From Ascocoryne sarcoides NRRL 50072 (Eukaryota > Ascomycota > Leotiomycetes > Helotiales > Gelatinodiscaceae): a stretch of DNA of 64,000 nucleotides. The translations under genes were made by a program, and so were the position numbers. Within the stretch, counting starts at the first letter, position 1. Every line of letters begins with the position of its first letter. This document shows positions 1 through 10,206 of this stretch, piece after piece. The notes beneath the pieces were generated by a model. It did not search any database, had not been told where the DNA came from, and saw only the letters and a list, made by a program, of their open reading frames with translations. The DNA is taken from positions 66,587 to 130,586 of the forward strand of contig KB205949.1 of the NCBI GenBank assembly GCA_000328965.1. The letters run 5' to 3'.

Positions 1-455
1 CTGGTTAAAACATCTAACCTTCTATTTCTATTCCGCTTGGACACCCGTTCTCACACCGCGCCTGCAGGCCCGTCTGATCATCAGACTAAGCCCGAGCAAA
101 TGCCATCTATCCTCCATGTATATCGGATGCATCTTACACCCGTGATATACGAAGCATAATAAATCATTACCCTACTGTAGACCTATGCGATATCCACTAG
201 ATCCCACCAATCACGCGGTTTCCGATCTCTCTCCGCATCTCACGGCTGCTACCCGGATCCCGAGCCGCATCCCGCGCATGATCCCCGGATGAAGGTGACG
301 CGATGAGGGTTCAAAACAGCTTGATGTGTGAGCGCTCATTGGAGGGTTAAGTGTTGGTGTTGTTGGTGACTTAGTCGATGCGCAGAGAAGGCGCTTCGTG
401 ATGTGATGGGTTGGTGATTTGTGGCGGGCCCCAGCATGCATTTGCATTCTAGAAT

Positions 456-504
456 ACCCGTACCCGAGCGTAGAATACCCGTGATTAACCCGTAATGAAC
501 CCGT
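456..504 (+). repeat. Phased ACCCGT repeats
   Basis: The hexamer ACCCGT occurs at 456, 477, 488 and 499, with the variant ACCCGA at 462. The last three copies are exactly 11 bp apart, about one helical turn, and the first is 21 bp before them. Such phasing is what a multi-site transcription factor target would look like, but no factor is identified. Confidence 0.45.
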
Positions 505-2220
505 GCATCTTGGCCGGGGCCTTTCACATGCCGACGCCACATCGCATCAGCCTCCCGAATCCCGTGATAGCTCGCTCCGATCATCAGCCACCTCTCCTTT
601 CGGCCTCGTCACGCTTCGCCGTGCATTTCCTCCCATCTCAAACATCATCTTCATCTCCAGACCTTTCTTACACGGAATCGAAATCATCCTGAATCAGGGG
701 GAATTGATGGCTCTCCTCGCAATTCCCCCTCACAGGTGCACAATCACATTCCCAAATCCCAGCTAACAACTCGTCAAACCGCCGTCTCTGGCGAGTGTGA
801 AGCGGTCTCCGAGTCTCCTTTCCCCTACATAAGCCTCCTGTCATTCATTTCCTCTCCGGCTCACGCCCGAGTCCCTTTTCCCCCGACCCAATACATGCAA
901 GTCGCATATCTTCTCATCTCATCTCACTTGCATTACCGACTCGCCGGTCGCTCGCTGTCTGGCGGCTGTCCATCTCCTCGCGTTCATTCGTTGCCATCTT
1001 GCTGCACAATTTCATAAATCGATGGATCAATTGACGTAGATGTCTCTTATTTCTTGATCCTTTTTACGAGTTGGGGGCATGTGCGAATTGAAATGAGCTT
1101 CGGGGAATTCGTGTGCTGTACGATGAGGGTTCATTTCGCTTGATCGAGACGAGGAGTCGGCTTTTCAGCTGGGTGGGTTGTCTGAGAGTTAGGGCTTCTC
1201 CTTCTTCCTCCTTTTAATATGTCGGTGATATAGATCACGGGTCTGGGATGTGAAAGGGACTCGCCATCGGAAGGGTGGATCGTCTCGAATCATTATGGAA
1301 TGGGATTTACGGTTTTCTTTTAGCTTTCTTGAGGTTGGGGGTTCGTGTTCGAGAGCTTACATGATGGGTGTTAAAGATGGAAGCGGGAGGGAGGGCATGT
1401 GCATATGTGTGGCACAGAGTCGAGAAGATGGCGAGATGCAGGTTTGGAAGAGAGGTCTCGGGGGTTCGATTCTTCTGGGTGATGCTGGATTCGAGGTCTC
1501 AGAGCTAAGATGGTATTTGGGACTGTAACGCAGAGGAGTGCGAGTGCACGTGATGAACTCCTTCTCTTTCTCTTTTACTTTTCAACTCTGAATGCTCCAT
1601 GATGCTAGCTCGAAGCATTAATATACTTTCCATTATTTTCATTATAGAATATAATACGATAATCACTCATTTCTTCCCAATTGACGTCAAATACAAGTAC
1701 TTTCCCACCTGCATCCTAACCGATAACCAATGTCTTATACACATTGTTTTTTTCAAAAACCCACACAATCCAATCCCAAAATATAAAAACTCTACAACCA
1801 TTTCCCCTGCTCCGCATGTCCTCAATGATAGTTACCGTATGTCGCCGCAAGCCCGGTACCAAGCGTGTCTTGATTAAGATGAATGATCCATACGTTCCTT
1901 TCCACCTTTCCATACATCTATCCACCAATCTCTCTATCTACCTTGGCTACCTATAAATCAGATATTGAAAATGGAAGAATTTTCAAGAGTGTTTTATTAG
2001 CTTATCAGATTCTTGATTCATGGTTGTTTTAAGAATTTTTCATTGCTTGGTGGATGATTGAGTGAGTGATCTACATCGAATCAAGATTTCCCACATGAGA
2101 AGTCTCTTTTTTATCCTTTTTTTATCTTCTATCACTATTCACATACATACTTGCATAACAGTTCGGTACGGCATTTTCTTTTTACTCATATAAGCCATTC
2201 ATTTATCGTTTAATTGATCA

Positions 2221-2760
2221 ATTTGGTGGGGGATTTGGTGGTGGAATCGTACTTGTCGCGTGGGACTGCAGGTGGCGTTTATAGGCTTTCTTCCTTTTTT
2301 TTTAAAAGATTTTTAGTGGTTATATAGTCGTTTATAGAGGGGTGATGGGGGGGTTGTTGAGGTGGGAGGAGGAAAGGGGTTTTCTATATGATTAGTTATG
2401 GAGGGGAAGGTTTGGGGTTGGGAGGTGGAGAGGGGGGGGGGGTTTGGGAATGGGTTTTAGTGGATTGGTAAGGGGGCTTAGAGGGTTGATTAGAGTGTAA
2501 AGGGGGGGTTTGTTATAAGGGGGAGGGAAAGAGGGAGGTTAAGGTATGGGGGGCAGAGGCTAGATGATAGTGAGAAATGGATTTCTTTGGATTGGTAGGG
2601 GGGTTTTAGGTTGAGGGTTTGTGGTTTGTGGTTTGTGGATTTGGGGTTTACGATAGGGAAGTTTGAGTGAGGAGAATAGATAGTTAGGAGTTAGATAAGG
2701 GGGAATTTTGATGGGGGGTTTCATAGCTGGATGGGAGGGTGGTACTGAGGTATGGGGAAG
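2221..2760 (+). other. G-rich, C-poor block with G-quadruplex potential
   Basis: The plus strand carries many runs of three to ten G with almost no C runs. The densest part is about 2400-2450, where a run of ten G follows GGGG and GGG runs and is followed by two more GGG runs. There is no open frame of note. It may be a structural or regulatory element, or a transcribed leader with strong strand skew. Confidence 0.5.
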
Positions 2761-4547
2761 TGGGAGTTGAGGCCCTGGGGATGTGGAATTATGTTGTTGG
2801 TCTGGTTTTTTGGCGTTGCGTGTTGTGTTGTGTTATATAGCACCCCCCTATGCTTGATAGAAATATTATTCGTGTGTTTGAGGCATAACTTGTGTGTTGA
2901 CTCGATATTCTTATATTGTTACTTGAGTTTGTTTGAATCCCTCACTATCTTCTGGCGTCCAGATCGTTCTCCTTCCCACTTCATGCGCCAACTATATTTC
3001 AAATAAGCCAACACATTCAGTAGCTTTACATTGTCCAGGTGGTGTGACGTTTTCCTTGGAGGATAAAGCAAGGAGGAAATTACTTTTTATAAAGAGGAGG
3101 AAGAAGTGAAAGGTTAGAAATAATGTGGTTTGGAGGTGTTTGGGTGAACTATGTGTGTATTTGACGTAGAAATTGAAGAAAGGGCCGGGGGAGGAGGGGA
3201 GGGGGGAAGAAGTGAATTGAGTAGAAGGAAAACCGAAAGACAAGAGCGTTTACTTCATATATAAAGAGTATCAAAAACAAAATTAGTTTCAGGCTTGACT
3301 AAAAATAATTTGAAACCTATTATTAACTTGACTGTCCTACTAGAGTTTCATAAACTCGTAGGCTAGGCTTGATTTCTCTGTTCAATTACTGGATTCTTTT
3401 CTTAGCTCACCCACCCCACCTCATCCAAATCTATTCAGCTGTAGAATTTCGCAGAATTTTCAAGTTAGCCGAGATTATCTCAACTGGATTACTTGTTGTC
3501 GAATCTGTAGCTATTGTTAAACTTGAATGATTTTGATTACGTCTTCACATTACAAAATTTCTGGCGAAAAGAACGGCGATGATAACAGGGTACATCTTAA
3601 GCTTCAATTAACCTAGCTTTTTGGGGGAATTTGGCATCAAATTCCGTAATCGCCCTCTGAGCGATCTCTATGCTTTATTTGAAGAAGACTGTGTCGTCCT
3701 CATTACGAATTATGATTCCTCTTGCTGGGTGCTAGGCTGGACTATTCTGCTTGATATATATGATAGTTTATCGTTGTATTCTCATTTTGAGAGTGAGTAT
3801 TGTATGCTTTCTGCTGAAGAGTCTACAGTAAGGCATTTTAGCTTCAATGCACATTCGAGGGGGGGAGTATGTTTTTTTAACCCTCGTTTTGTTAAGTGTT
3901 TAACCTCAAGCGAAGAGAGTATCAGGCACTGTCACTCGCCCTACTCAACACATAGCTCTAAGTATTATACATAAGAGGGGCTAGGGAACTGGAAGATTTG
4001 TTTTTTGAGTTGATATTAAGGTATTATATCTGAGCATTGTGCTGAAGTCGTGCGGTTTCATTTTTCTTCCATTTGTTATTGACAATTTTAAGTTAGTGGT
4101 TATTTACAGCTTCAATTTCTGCTTAGTATTATAGAAATTAGAGCAAGTGAAAAGAAGCTCGAGACTCCGAAATAGCTGGAGCGTTCGGTTTTCATATTGA
4201 GACAGGGGGGCCTGTCCCCAGAACGCTCGTTTCCGCATAGACCTTCCCCATAAGGTGTAGTGATAATGGCTTGAGTCTCCTCTAAGAGTCCTTATATAAT
4301 CTACTCTTTTACTCTTAGTTAACACACATGAGTTACCGCTCCACCACCAATCTCTTATTCTCTATAATATATAAAAAGGGGTCGTATCCGCGGTCTGGGT
4401 CCTTACTACAGCACTGGAAATCGCCTTCAGCCTTATGATGGCTGTGGCGTGCAAATTCATATAAGATCGCCACGCGGATCAGTGAGATAACGTTGACACC
4501 TTATTTACGTCGTGTGCTGTATTCAAGGACTCATAAACCACTAAAAG

Positions 4548-5255
4548 ATGTCTCTACCATCTTATTACACAGCACCCACCAAAGAACGCCGAGATCCACC
4601 CTTTAATAATCTCTGCGACCAATGTAAAAAAGACTTTTCGCCGGGACAAACCTGGGCCTGGACAAGGAAATATTGCGAGGACATCGAAAACGGCACAACT
4701 GTGAGAATATCAAGTACATGGAAGCTCATAGACTCTGCAAAAGGCGGCTGTCATCTCTGCATTTTGATATTAGAAGCCTTTCATGAGACATTCTTTGCTG
4801 GTACTGATGGCAAAATCTTCGGCTTCGATGAAGGCAAATATCAGTTACAGGCTGTGCAAGACATCCCTGATTGGACACTGAAGCTCTTTTTAGACTGTCC
4901 AAGTCTCCGACGTCTTTCAGATATGAGCTTCCCATCGGATGATCTGAGAGTGGATTTACTACTTTTGTTGCTTCATGACCAACCCAAGGAATTCAACACA
5001 GGGAAAGGTGTTTGGACTCTTGATACCACTCGAGCAGTGACCAAATCCCAGATGGATTCTGTTCAGATAGACTCCGTGTGCAACCTAGGATCATCTAACA
5101 TTGTTCAGATCAAGACCTGGATGGAAGTGTGCCAGCGAGATCACCAAGTGTGCAAAAACCGACAGGATATCCCGTTTTCTGCAACCGAGCCTCAATTTCG
5201 ACTCATTGATGTCGGTAACAGGTTAGCCCTAACCCTCATGGGGATATATAGTTGA
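4548..5255 (+). pseudogene. Truncated HET-type (heterokaryon incompatibility) N-terminus
   Basis: The 235-aa frame looks like the N-terminal leader of HET-domain proteins. It has a CDQC pair near the start, a GCHLC motif about residue 66, and a WMEVCQRDHQVC stretch followed by FRLIDV near residue 215, which normally leads directly into the HET core. The frame stops about 15 codons after FRLIDV. No HET core (the YxALSHCWG-type start and following blocks) is recognisable in the next kilobase in any frame. A donor-like GTAACA lies at the break, so an undetected intron is possible, but I found no downstream domain to join. A short open stretch follows at about 5284-5395, beginning MICTVREW, of unknown meaning. 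HET proteins trigger cell death after fusion of unlike strains and are often fragmented in fungal genomes. The call rests on motif pattern only. Confidence 0.6.
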
Positions 5256-6351
5256 ATAACTCCTCCTTTGCACAACTGCTTATGATCTGCACTGTTCGAG
5301 AGTGGATAATTGCTGATGAACATGGGATAGAGTGCTTCATTGCCGCGAAAGTGGCTGGCAAGAATTTTGAAACGTCGAGTGCTTTCGATAATTAAAACGA
5401 GAGTTTTGACATGTTACAGAACTCTCAACGACTAGAGACTCCGATAGAGATAGGAGTGACGAGAAAAGTAGTGGCAAAGAGTGTTGGTAACAAAGAAAAA
5501 GTATGCTTACTTACGTAGCATGCTGTCCTTATTTAAAGAAAGCGATACCATTGGAAAGAGTAGACCTTCTGGAAGAAAAAGCAAGAAACGACTACGGGAT
5601 ATAGATTTGTTAGGTGGTGGGTTTCACTCGCTTATGAGAGTCTGAGGTCTAGTGAGGCATAGCTAAAAATAAATTTATAGAGTATTTAAGTCTCTTATGA
5701 GCCGCAGTTTAGTCTCAAGTTAATTCAATCAGAATTAGAGCTTTGGGTGCTGGGCGGTTGATGAGCGACTTTCATCGTTGAAGTGGGGCAGATTCACATT
5801 TTGCGATTTTGTCACTTGACCATTATGCGCTTTGGTAGAGCCCTATGACGCGATGCTCTTCCGCGTTAGGAAACACGCAATATGCAAATGCTAAGACAGG
5901 AATTGTCTTTCTTATTTATTTATGTTGCAATTAATTTTGGTGGTGTCCTTTCCCAGAGCAAAAGCGTAGGCTCGGTAACCTTTTTTAGCCGAGCAATGTC
6001 AGAGACCTGCCACATATGCTACCTGGAACTTTAGTTAATAAAGACATACTTTAGTTGTGGTTTCCAGTTGTTTTCAGGAGTTTATCAATGGAGAAAGTAG
6101 ATGGCAGCAGGTTAACACGAAAGTACAAGAGTGAAAAATGAATCTAGTGGCTCTTCCTTGGCCGCAGAGAGAAACATCTCAAGCCAAGTCTAGCTAGAAT
6201 AATCGGACACTAAGGCCTTTTTGTTGAAGAAAAGATCGGAAGCTAGCGTTGGAGCAAGGTCCTTCACACTGGTAGACTAAAGTTCTTCTAGCTTCTTCCT
6301 CCTCCATCTCTCAACAAACGCGACAACAACAAAACCCTCACTTTTGTTGCA
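5256..6351. other. Gene-free stretch after the HET fragment
   Basis: No supported gene. One 37-codon open stretch at about 5284-5395 has reasonable codon use but no recognised family and no ATG context that stands out. The rest is AT-rich with many stops in all frames. Confidence 0.5.
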
Positions 6352-7053
6352 GTGCCCCCAACGCATTGTACTTCACAATCTTGCAACAAAGGCTCTCTGC
6401 ACTTGCCAACTGTTACCAAACTGCTATTCTGCTATTCAATCTCTCGACCATTTCGCTCTGGTACTCTCATGATGGGTACGACTATGAACACTGTTTTGGT
6501 AAGCATTCTCCACGACTATGATAGCGGAAGAGATTCTGACGATGGATGAATTGATAGGCACGAGTGACTAAGGTTATTGAGGGAAAAAAGATCAATGACC
6601 ATAAGAATCAACATGGCGGCAATGACAAAATTGGTCTGGCTAAGGGGGAGTTCGCGATGAGCATCGGACTCACGCCTCCTCAAAAACCTTCATCCCAATC
6701 AACCTTTGAAGGTACTGCCGCTCAACGCACACCCGAAAAGCATAAGAATGCCTTTGAAGGTGCCGTTAAAGTTCAATTAGCCCCCCAACCAGCCCCGATG
6801 CCAGCTACACCGAATACCACGCGTTTCACCTTCACCTACCCGGTTCCCTTTGGCCTTACTCGCCACGTCACTGGCAGAGATCCAAGAGATGCCGATGAAC
6901 TGGAGGGATACAAGGTCAGCCTTTAAGAACTTCAAGTCAAAGAGGCTATTAGCTAATTTAAGTTACCAGGCTCTCTGGAAGAGAGGAACGAAGCGTAAGG
7001 CTCAGGACTTCGGATTCCGCGACATTGCCGACTCCAAGAAATCCAACAAATGA
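6352..7053 (+). CDS. Small hypothetical protein, three exons
   Basis: I do not recognise this protein. A consistent three-exon model reads 6352-6498, 6558-6914 and 6970-7053, with introns of 59 bp (GTAAGC...GATAG) and 55 bp (GTCAGC...ACCAG, branch-like GCTAAT). All junctions are phase 0. The product would be about 195 aa from the ATG at 6352, or about 156 aa from the in-frame ATG at 6469. The middle exon is rich in Pro, Thr and Lys and looks disordered. The C-terminus is basic and ends KKSNK. No signal peptide or membrane segment is visible. The weak GTCAGC donor and the lack of homology keep confidence low; without the second intron the frame ends at 6926. Confidence 0.4.
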
Positions 7054-7754
7054 CTCAAGTCTGGTAATTGAATATGGCAAGCATCATGGAGCGGAGTTAC
7101 TTGGTGGATTCGTGACAATGGAAATTGAGGGGTGTTGGGGGTATAGATAGAGCGACTGGGTACTGGGTGGCAACGCACTTGGTGAATATGGGGAATAGAG
7201 CAACTTGCAAATGAAGCTTGATTCTTCACCGTTGTGTCTTGTTGAGTTCGGGATTGAGTATCATGCTATTAAGGTCAATAATGTTATCTGCTGAGGGCAC
7301 GCAGCCAGGTCTTCCGTCACTGCCTCCCATGAGAATGAGGTCGAATACTGAGTATTAAGACTGAGTCTTCCTATCAGATACATCCTTGAACTGAGAGCTT
7401 CTGAAACTTAATAAATATTTCAAAATACAGAACAATCTATCAGTACCAAATTCCTCACATCAGCTATCAATCAATAAAGGCCCACTGAACAGACAACCTC
7501 AATGATTCTGAGACATTTTCAGCGCAAGCAAGTGTACAGAGGGCTAGCAGAGTCTCACTCAATTGGTAATTAGCTCGATTTACCCATAGCTCTAGCATCA
7601 TAGTCTATAAAGAGGGAGAAAGACAATCTCGAATGCCACTCCTACTTAGGATACACAAATTGTCAGATATGAGAATTGCTTGTAAAGATAGGATATACTA
7701 CTCCGGCGCTATATAAAACTGCTCGAGCAGCATATCTCTCACAAAAATTAGAAG
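7054..7754. other. Gene-free stretch, 3' flank of the minus-strand gene
   Basis: No supported coding sequence. It separates the 3' ends of two converging genes and probably holds their 3' untranslated regions. Confidence 0.5.
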
Positions 7755-9627
7755 CTATGAATCTGTCAAAAATTTATAATATCGCTTGTCTCGAGGATCT
7801 CTGTAATATTCTTTCCGCAATTCTCGCGTCCTCTTGTTAGTTATCACCCGAGATACGAACGTCGAGTCCACACAATCCTCGTCGACCAGATCTCCTTCGA
7901 GATGGGAGAACAAAACCTTCGGCGTACCATATCTATCCAGCTCCAAGAGTGATTCGCTATCGTCCCTTGGCACATGGACATCCCAATGTTTCTGACCGGG
8001 CATCTTGTCAAGACCTAACACATCATTCCGATCCTCTCCTAAATACATGAATGGGCGGTCCGGGGTCATGGAGACGTAACATGCTAGAAAGGGAACCCGG
8101 CCTGATAGGCGCGCATGTACTTCTATGCCATTTTCATTCAGATGCGGTTCTGTTTTTGCATGAACGACTGGGGTAAGTGTGCCAAGGTACGGCTTGTTTG
8201 GGTTTAAAGGGTCATTTGGGTCAACTAGCTGTCTGCCGTTGTTGTCAAGAACAGCACAAAACATTTCGTAAATACGGCTCTCATACTCTCCCTGTGCTGT
8301 CTGAAACGACGAAAGGCTTTGGGCTCCATACGAAGTAAGATGAATGCCGAGGAGCTTAAGGTCTGCTGTATGAAGCGCCGGCCATGTTGCCCCTGTATCG
8401 GCTAGCATCCGAAAGCTGAACTTGGGACCTTCTGTTTGGCAATCCCAGGTCCCATCCGGCGCCGGAATAAAGTCCAGCTCCTCTTCTTCTTGGGTTTTCT
8501 TTAGTACCGCACTGTCTGGCAGACGTGAAACCCATCCATGTTGTTTCCAGAAACCCTCGTTAACTTCCCATCCTCCCGAGTTGAAAAGGTCTACGTCCTG
8601 GTTGAGGCCTACTGAAAGACATAGCCGGGGAGTTTCTTCTGGGCGAACTGTTAGAGGTGGCTCCCACCACAGCCAGCCATGGCCGTGGGCCTCGAAGTAG
8701 CGATCAAGCCGCTCGTTGCGATTTCGTACCATAGAGGCATAGTCTAGTGCTGTATCGACAATTTTGCCATCATAAATTATAGTGAAGTGTTTTTCATACC
8801 CAATTAATCCGTTTTTATAGCCGTCAATAGCACAGCGAATATTATTCGCCTCGGGCTCAAACTCCGCTGTAGAAAGGCCCCGTTCCAAAGTCTCGAGTCT
8901 CTTCTCTATCGCGGTTTTGGCGGGATCAATATCTCTGGATTACCGTTAGTCACTATCTTGTCCTTTACGATGATGAACAATCGAACCCAACTCTCCAATT
9001 CTCCGGTAAGGTCTCATCGAGCGCTACCCTTCTCCTTTTAGACTCCTCCAATCTCTGCCTTATGGTGGGGGCTAATTGGGGCTCATGTTCCTCATATTCC
9101 TCCAGGATTTGTTTCATTTGTTCAACCTCTTTGTCCGCACGGCCTATCTTAGACAATCCTGTTTCCTCTTTAGCCCCAATGATCACTGAAGGCCAGAAGG
9201 TGTTTATGTTGGTGCCTGGTATTGGTACAAATGTGTTTCCTTTGTTCCTAGTCTCCTTCTCTTTGCCTTTACCCTTTCCCTGGCTCTCTTGCCCCTGATC
9301 TACCATCCCTTGGTGTAGCGGGCCTCGTTGTTTCCTGATACTTGGAGGAATAGGCGGGGCTCGAGCGTTACTAGAAAATTCACCGCGGTTATCTGCATCA
9401 AAGGCTATCATAGCTGGCGTCAAAGGACTATGAAGTAATGCCTCCTTTCTCGCCTTTGCTGAACTAAATGGTTTCGTGATTTTAGTAGGTGACCTGGGCC
9501 CGCCTCTGTGACGAGATGTTGTAGGTGATGTAGGCGGGTTTGATACAGACAAGTCGCGAAATCTCGTGGTAGTTGGCGAGTAGGATTTTGTTGGTATCGT
9601 GCCATCTTGGGTGCGAGTGGAAACCAT
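7755..9627 (-). CDS. Retropepsin-like (DTGAT) protein of unknown function
   Basis: Two exons, 9627-8987 and 8934-7755, give about 606 aa. The preferred intron is 52 bp (donor GTTCGA). A 34-bp alternative with a better donor (GTAAAG, 8968-8935) is also in phase and adds six residues. The first 200 residues are polar, Ser/Pro/Lys-rich and probably disordered, followed by a short helical stretch. About residue 393 there is a LADTGATWPAL motif, the pattern of the catalytic loop of retropepsin-type aspartic proteases (D-T/S-G-A). A conserved-looking block GEDRNDVLGLDKMP lies about residues 513-527, where retropepsins place their second glycine-rich motif. No reverse transcriptase, integrase or zinc knuckle is nearby, so this is not an intact retroelement; a host protein with a retropepsin fold is the best guess. 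The ATG at 9627 is the first in frame; an upstream exon cannot be excluded. It is divergent from the giant gene at 10207. Confidence 0.65.
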
Positions 9628-10206
9628 TTTACTTTTGCTGTTTTGGGCTGAAGACTTTGCGAACGAGAAACATGACAATGATTTCGCTTTACTGGGTAAA
9701 ACATAGCCTCCTACACTCGAGTTTCATGTAGAAATACGAACAAAGCAGGCTTGAAATTTCAGCTGGAACCCTTCGTTAGCATCTCTTTCATCACCTTCTT
9801 GATAAATGAAGTACTTGCATTAAGAATGCTATAGATGAAAAGGGTTGGTTGTTCAGATCTTGCCGTTTCCGGTGTTTCGGAAATAATCGTATTGCGATGA
9901 AAGAAAAAGTAGAGGGAATATTGTGTAAAATATTGCTACGTTCTTTGAAAGAGGGAAAGGATAGGATCAAAGGGTAGTGAAGTCACATGGTATCCCGGGA
10001 AGATGTGGGCTTCTTTTATTAAAGCCCTCGGGACAGAAATTGTCTTGTCTAAGTGATTTCGTCAATGACAGTTGATTTTTCTTTGTCGTAAAGAGTTAGG
10101 AATGCCATAATGGAATCATCCCCCACATTTCATTGTTCTTCACAACATCGAAAATCTTAGCTTTGCGCTCTCTAAACTCGCCTCGTTATTAAAATTTCGA
10201 AGGCAA
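9628..10206. promoter_or_regulatory. Shared intergenic region of the divergent pair
   Basis: This gap of about 580 bp separates two genes transcribed away from each other and must contain both promoters. The sequence around 9770-10150 is AT-rich. I see no unambiguous binding motif. The start of the giant gene may lie in a small upstream exon here, because its long open frame has no ATG near its 5' end. Confidence 0.5.

Larger units (their letters stand above)
1..4547. other. Long gene-free stretch
   Basis: I see no convincing gene here. Open frames are short, overlap on both strands and show no family resemblance or consistent splice structure. About 560-1000 is pyrimidine-rich on the plus strand, like a fungal promoter or 5' leader. 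About 2220-2760 is strongly G-rich. The remainder is AT-rich. The region could be a large promoter or transcribed leader, but no coding sequence follows until 4548. Confidence 0.6.

Noticed and set aside
1395..1495. A TGGCACAGAGT string followed by GGTTCGATTC, like tRNA promoter boxes
   Set aside because: The supposed T stem does not pair and no cloverleaf forms.
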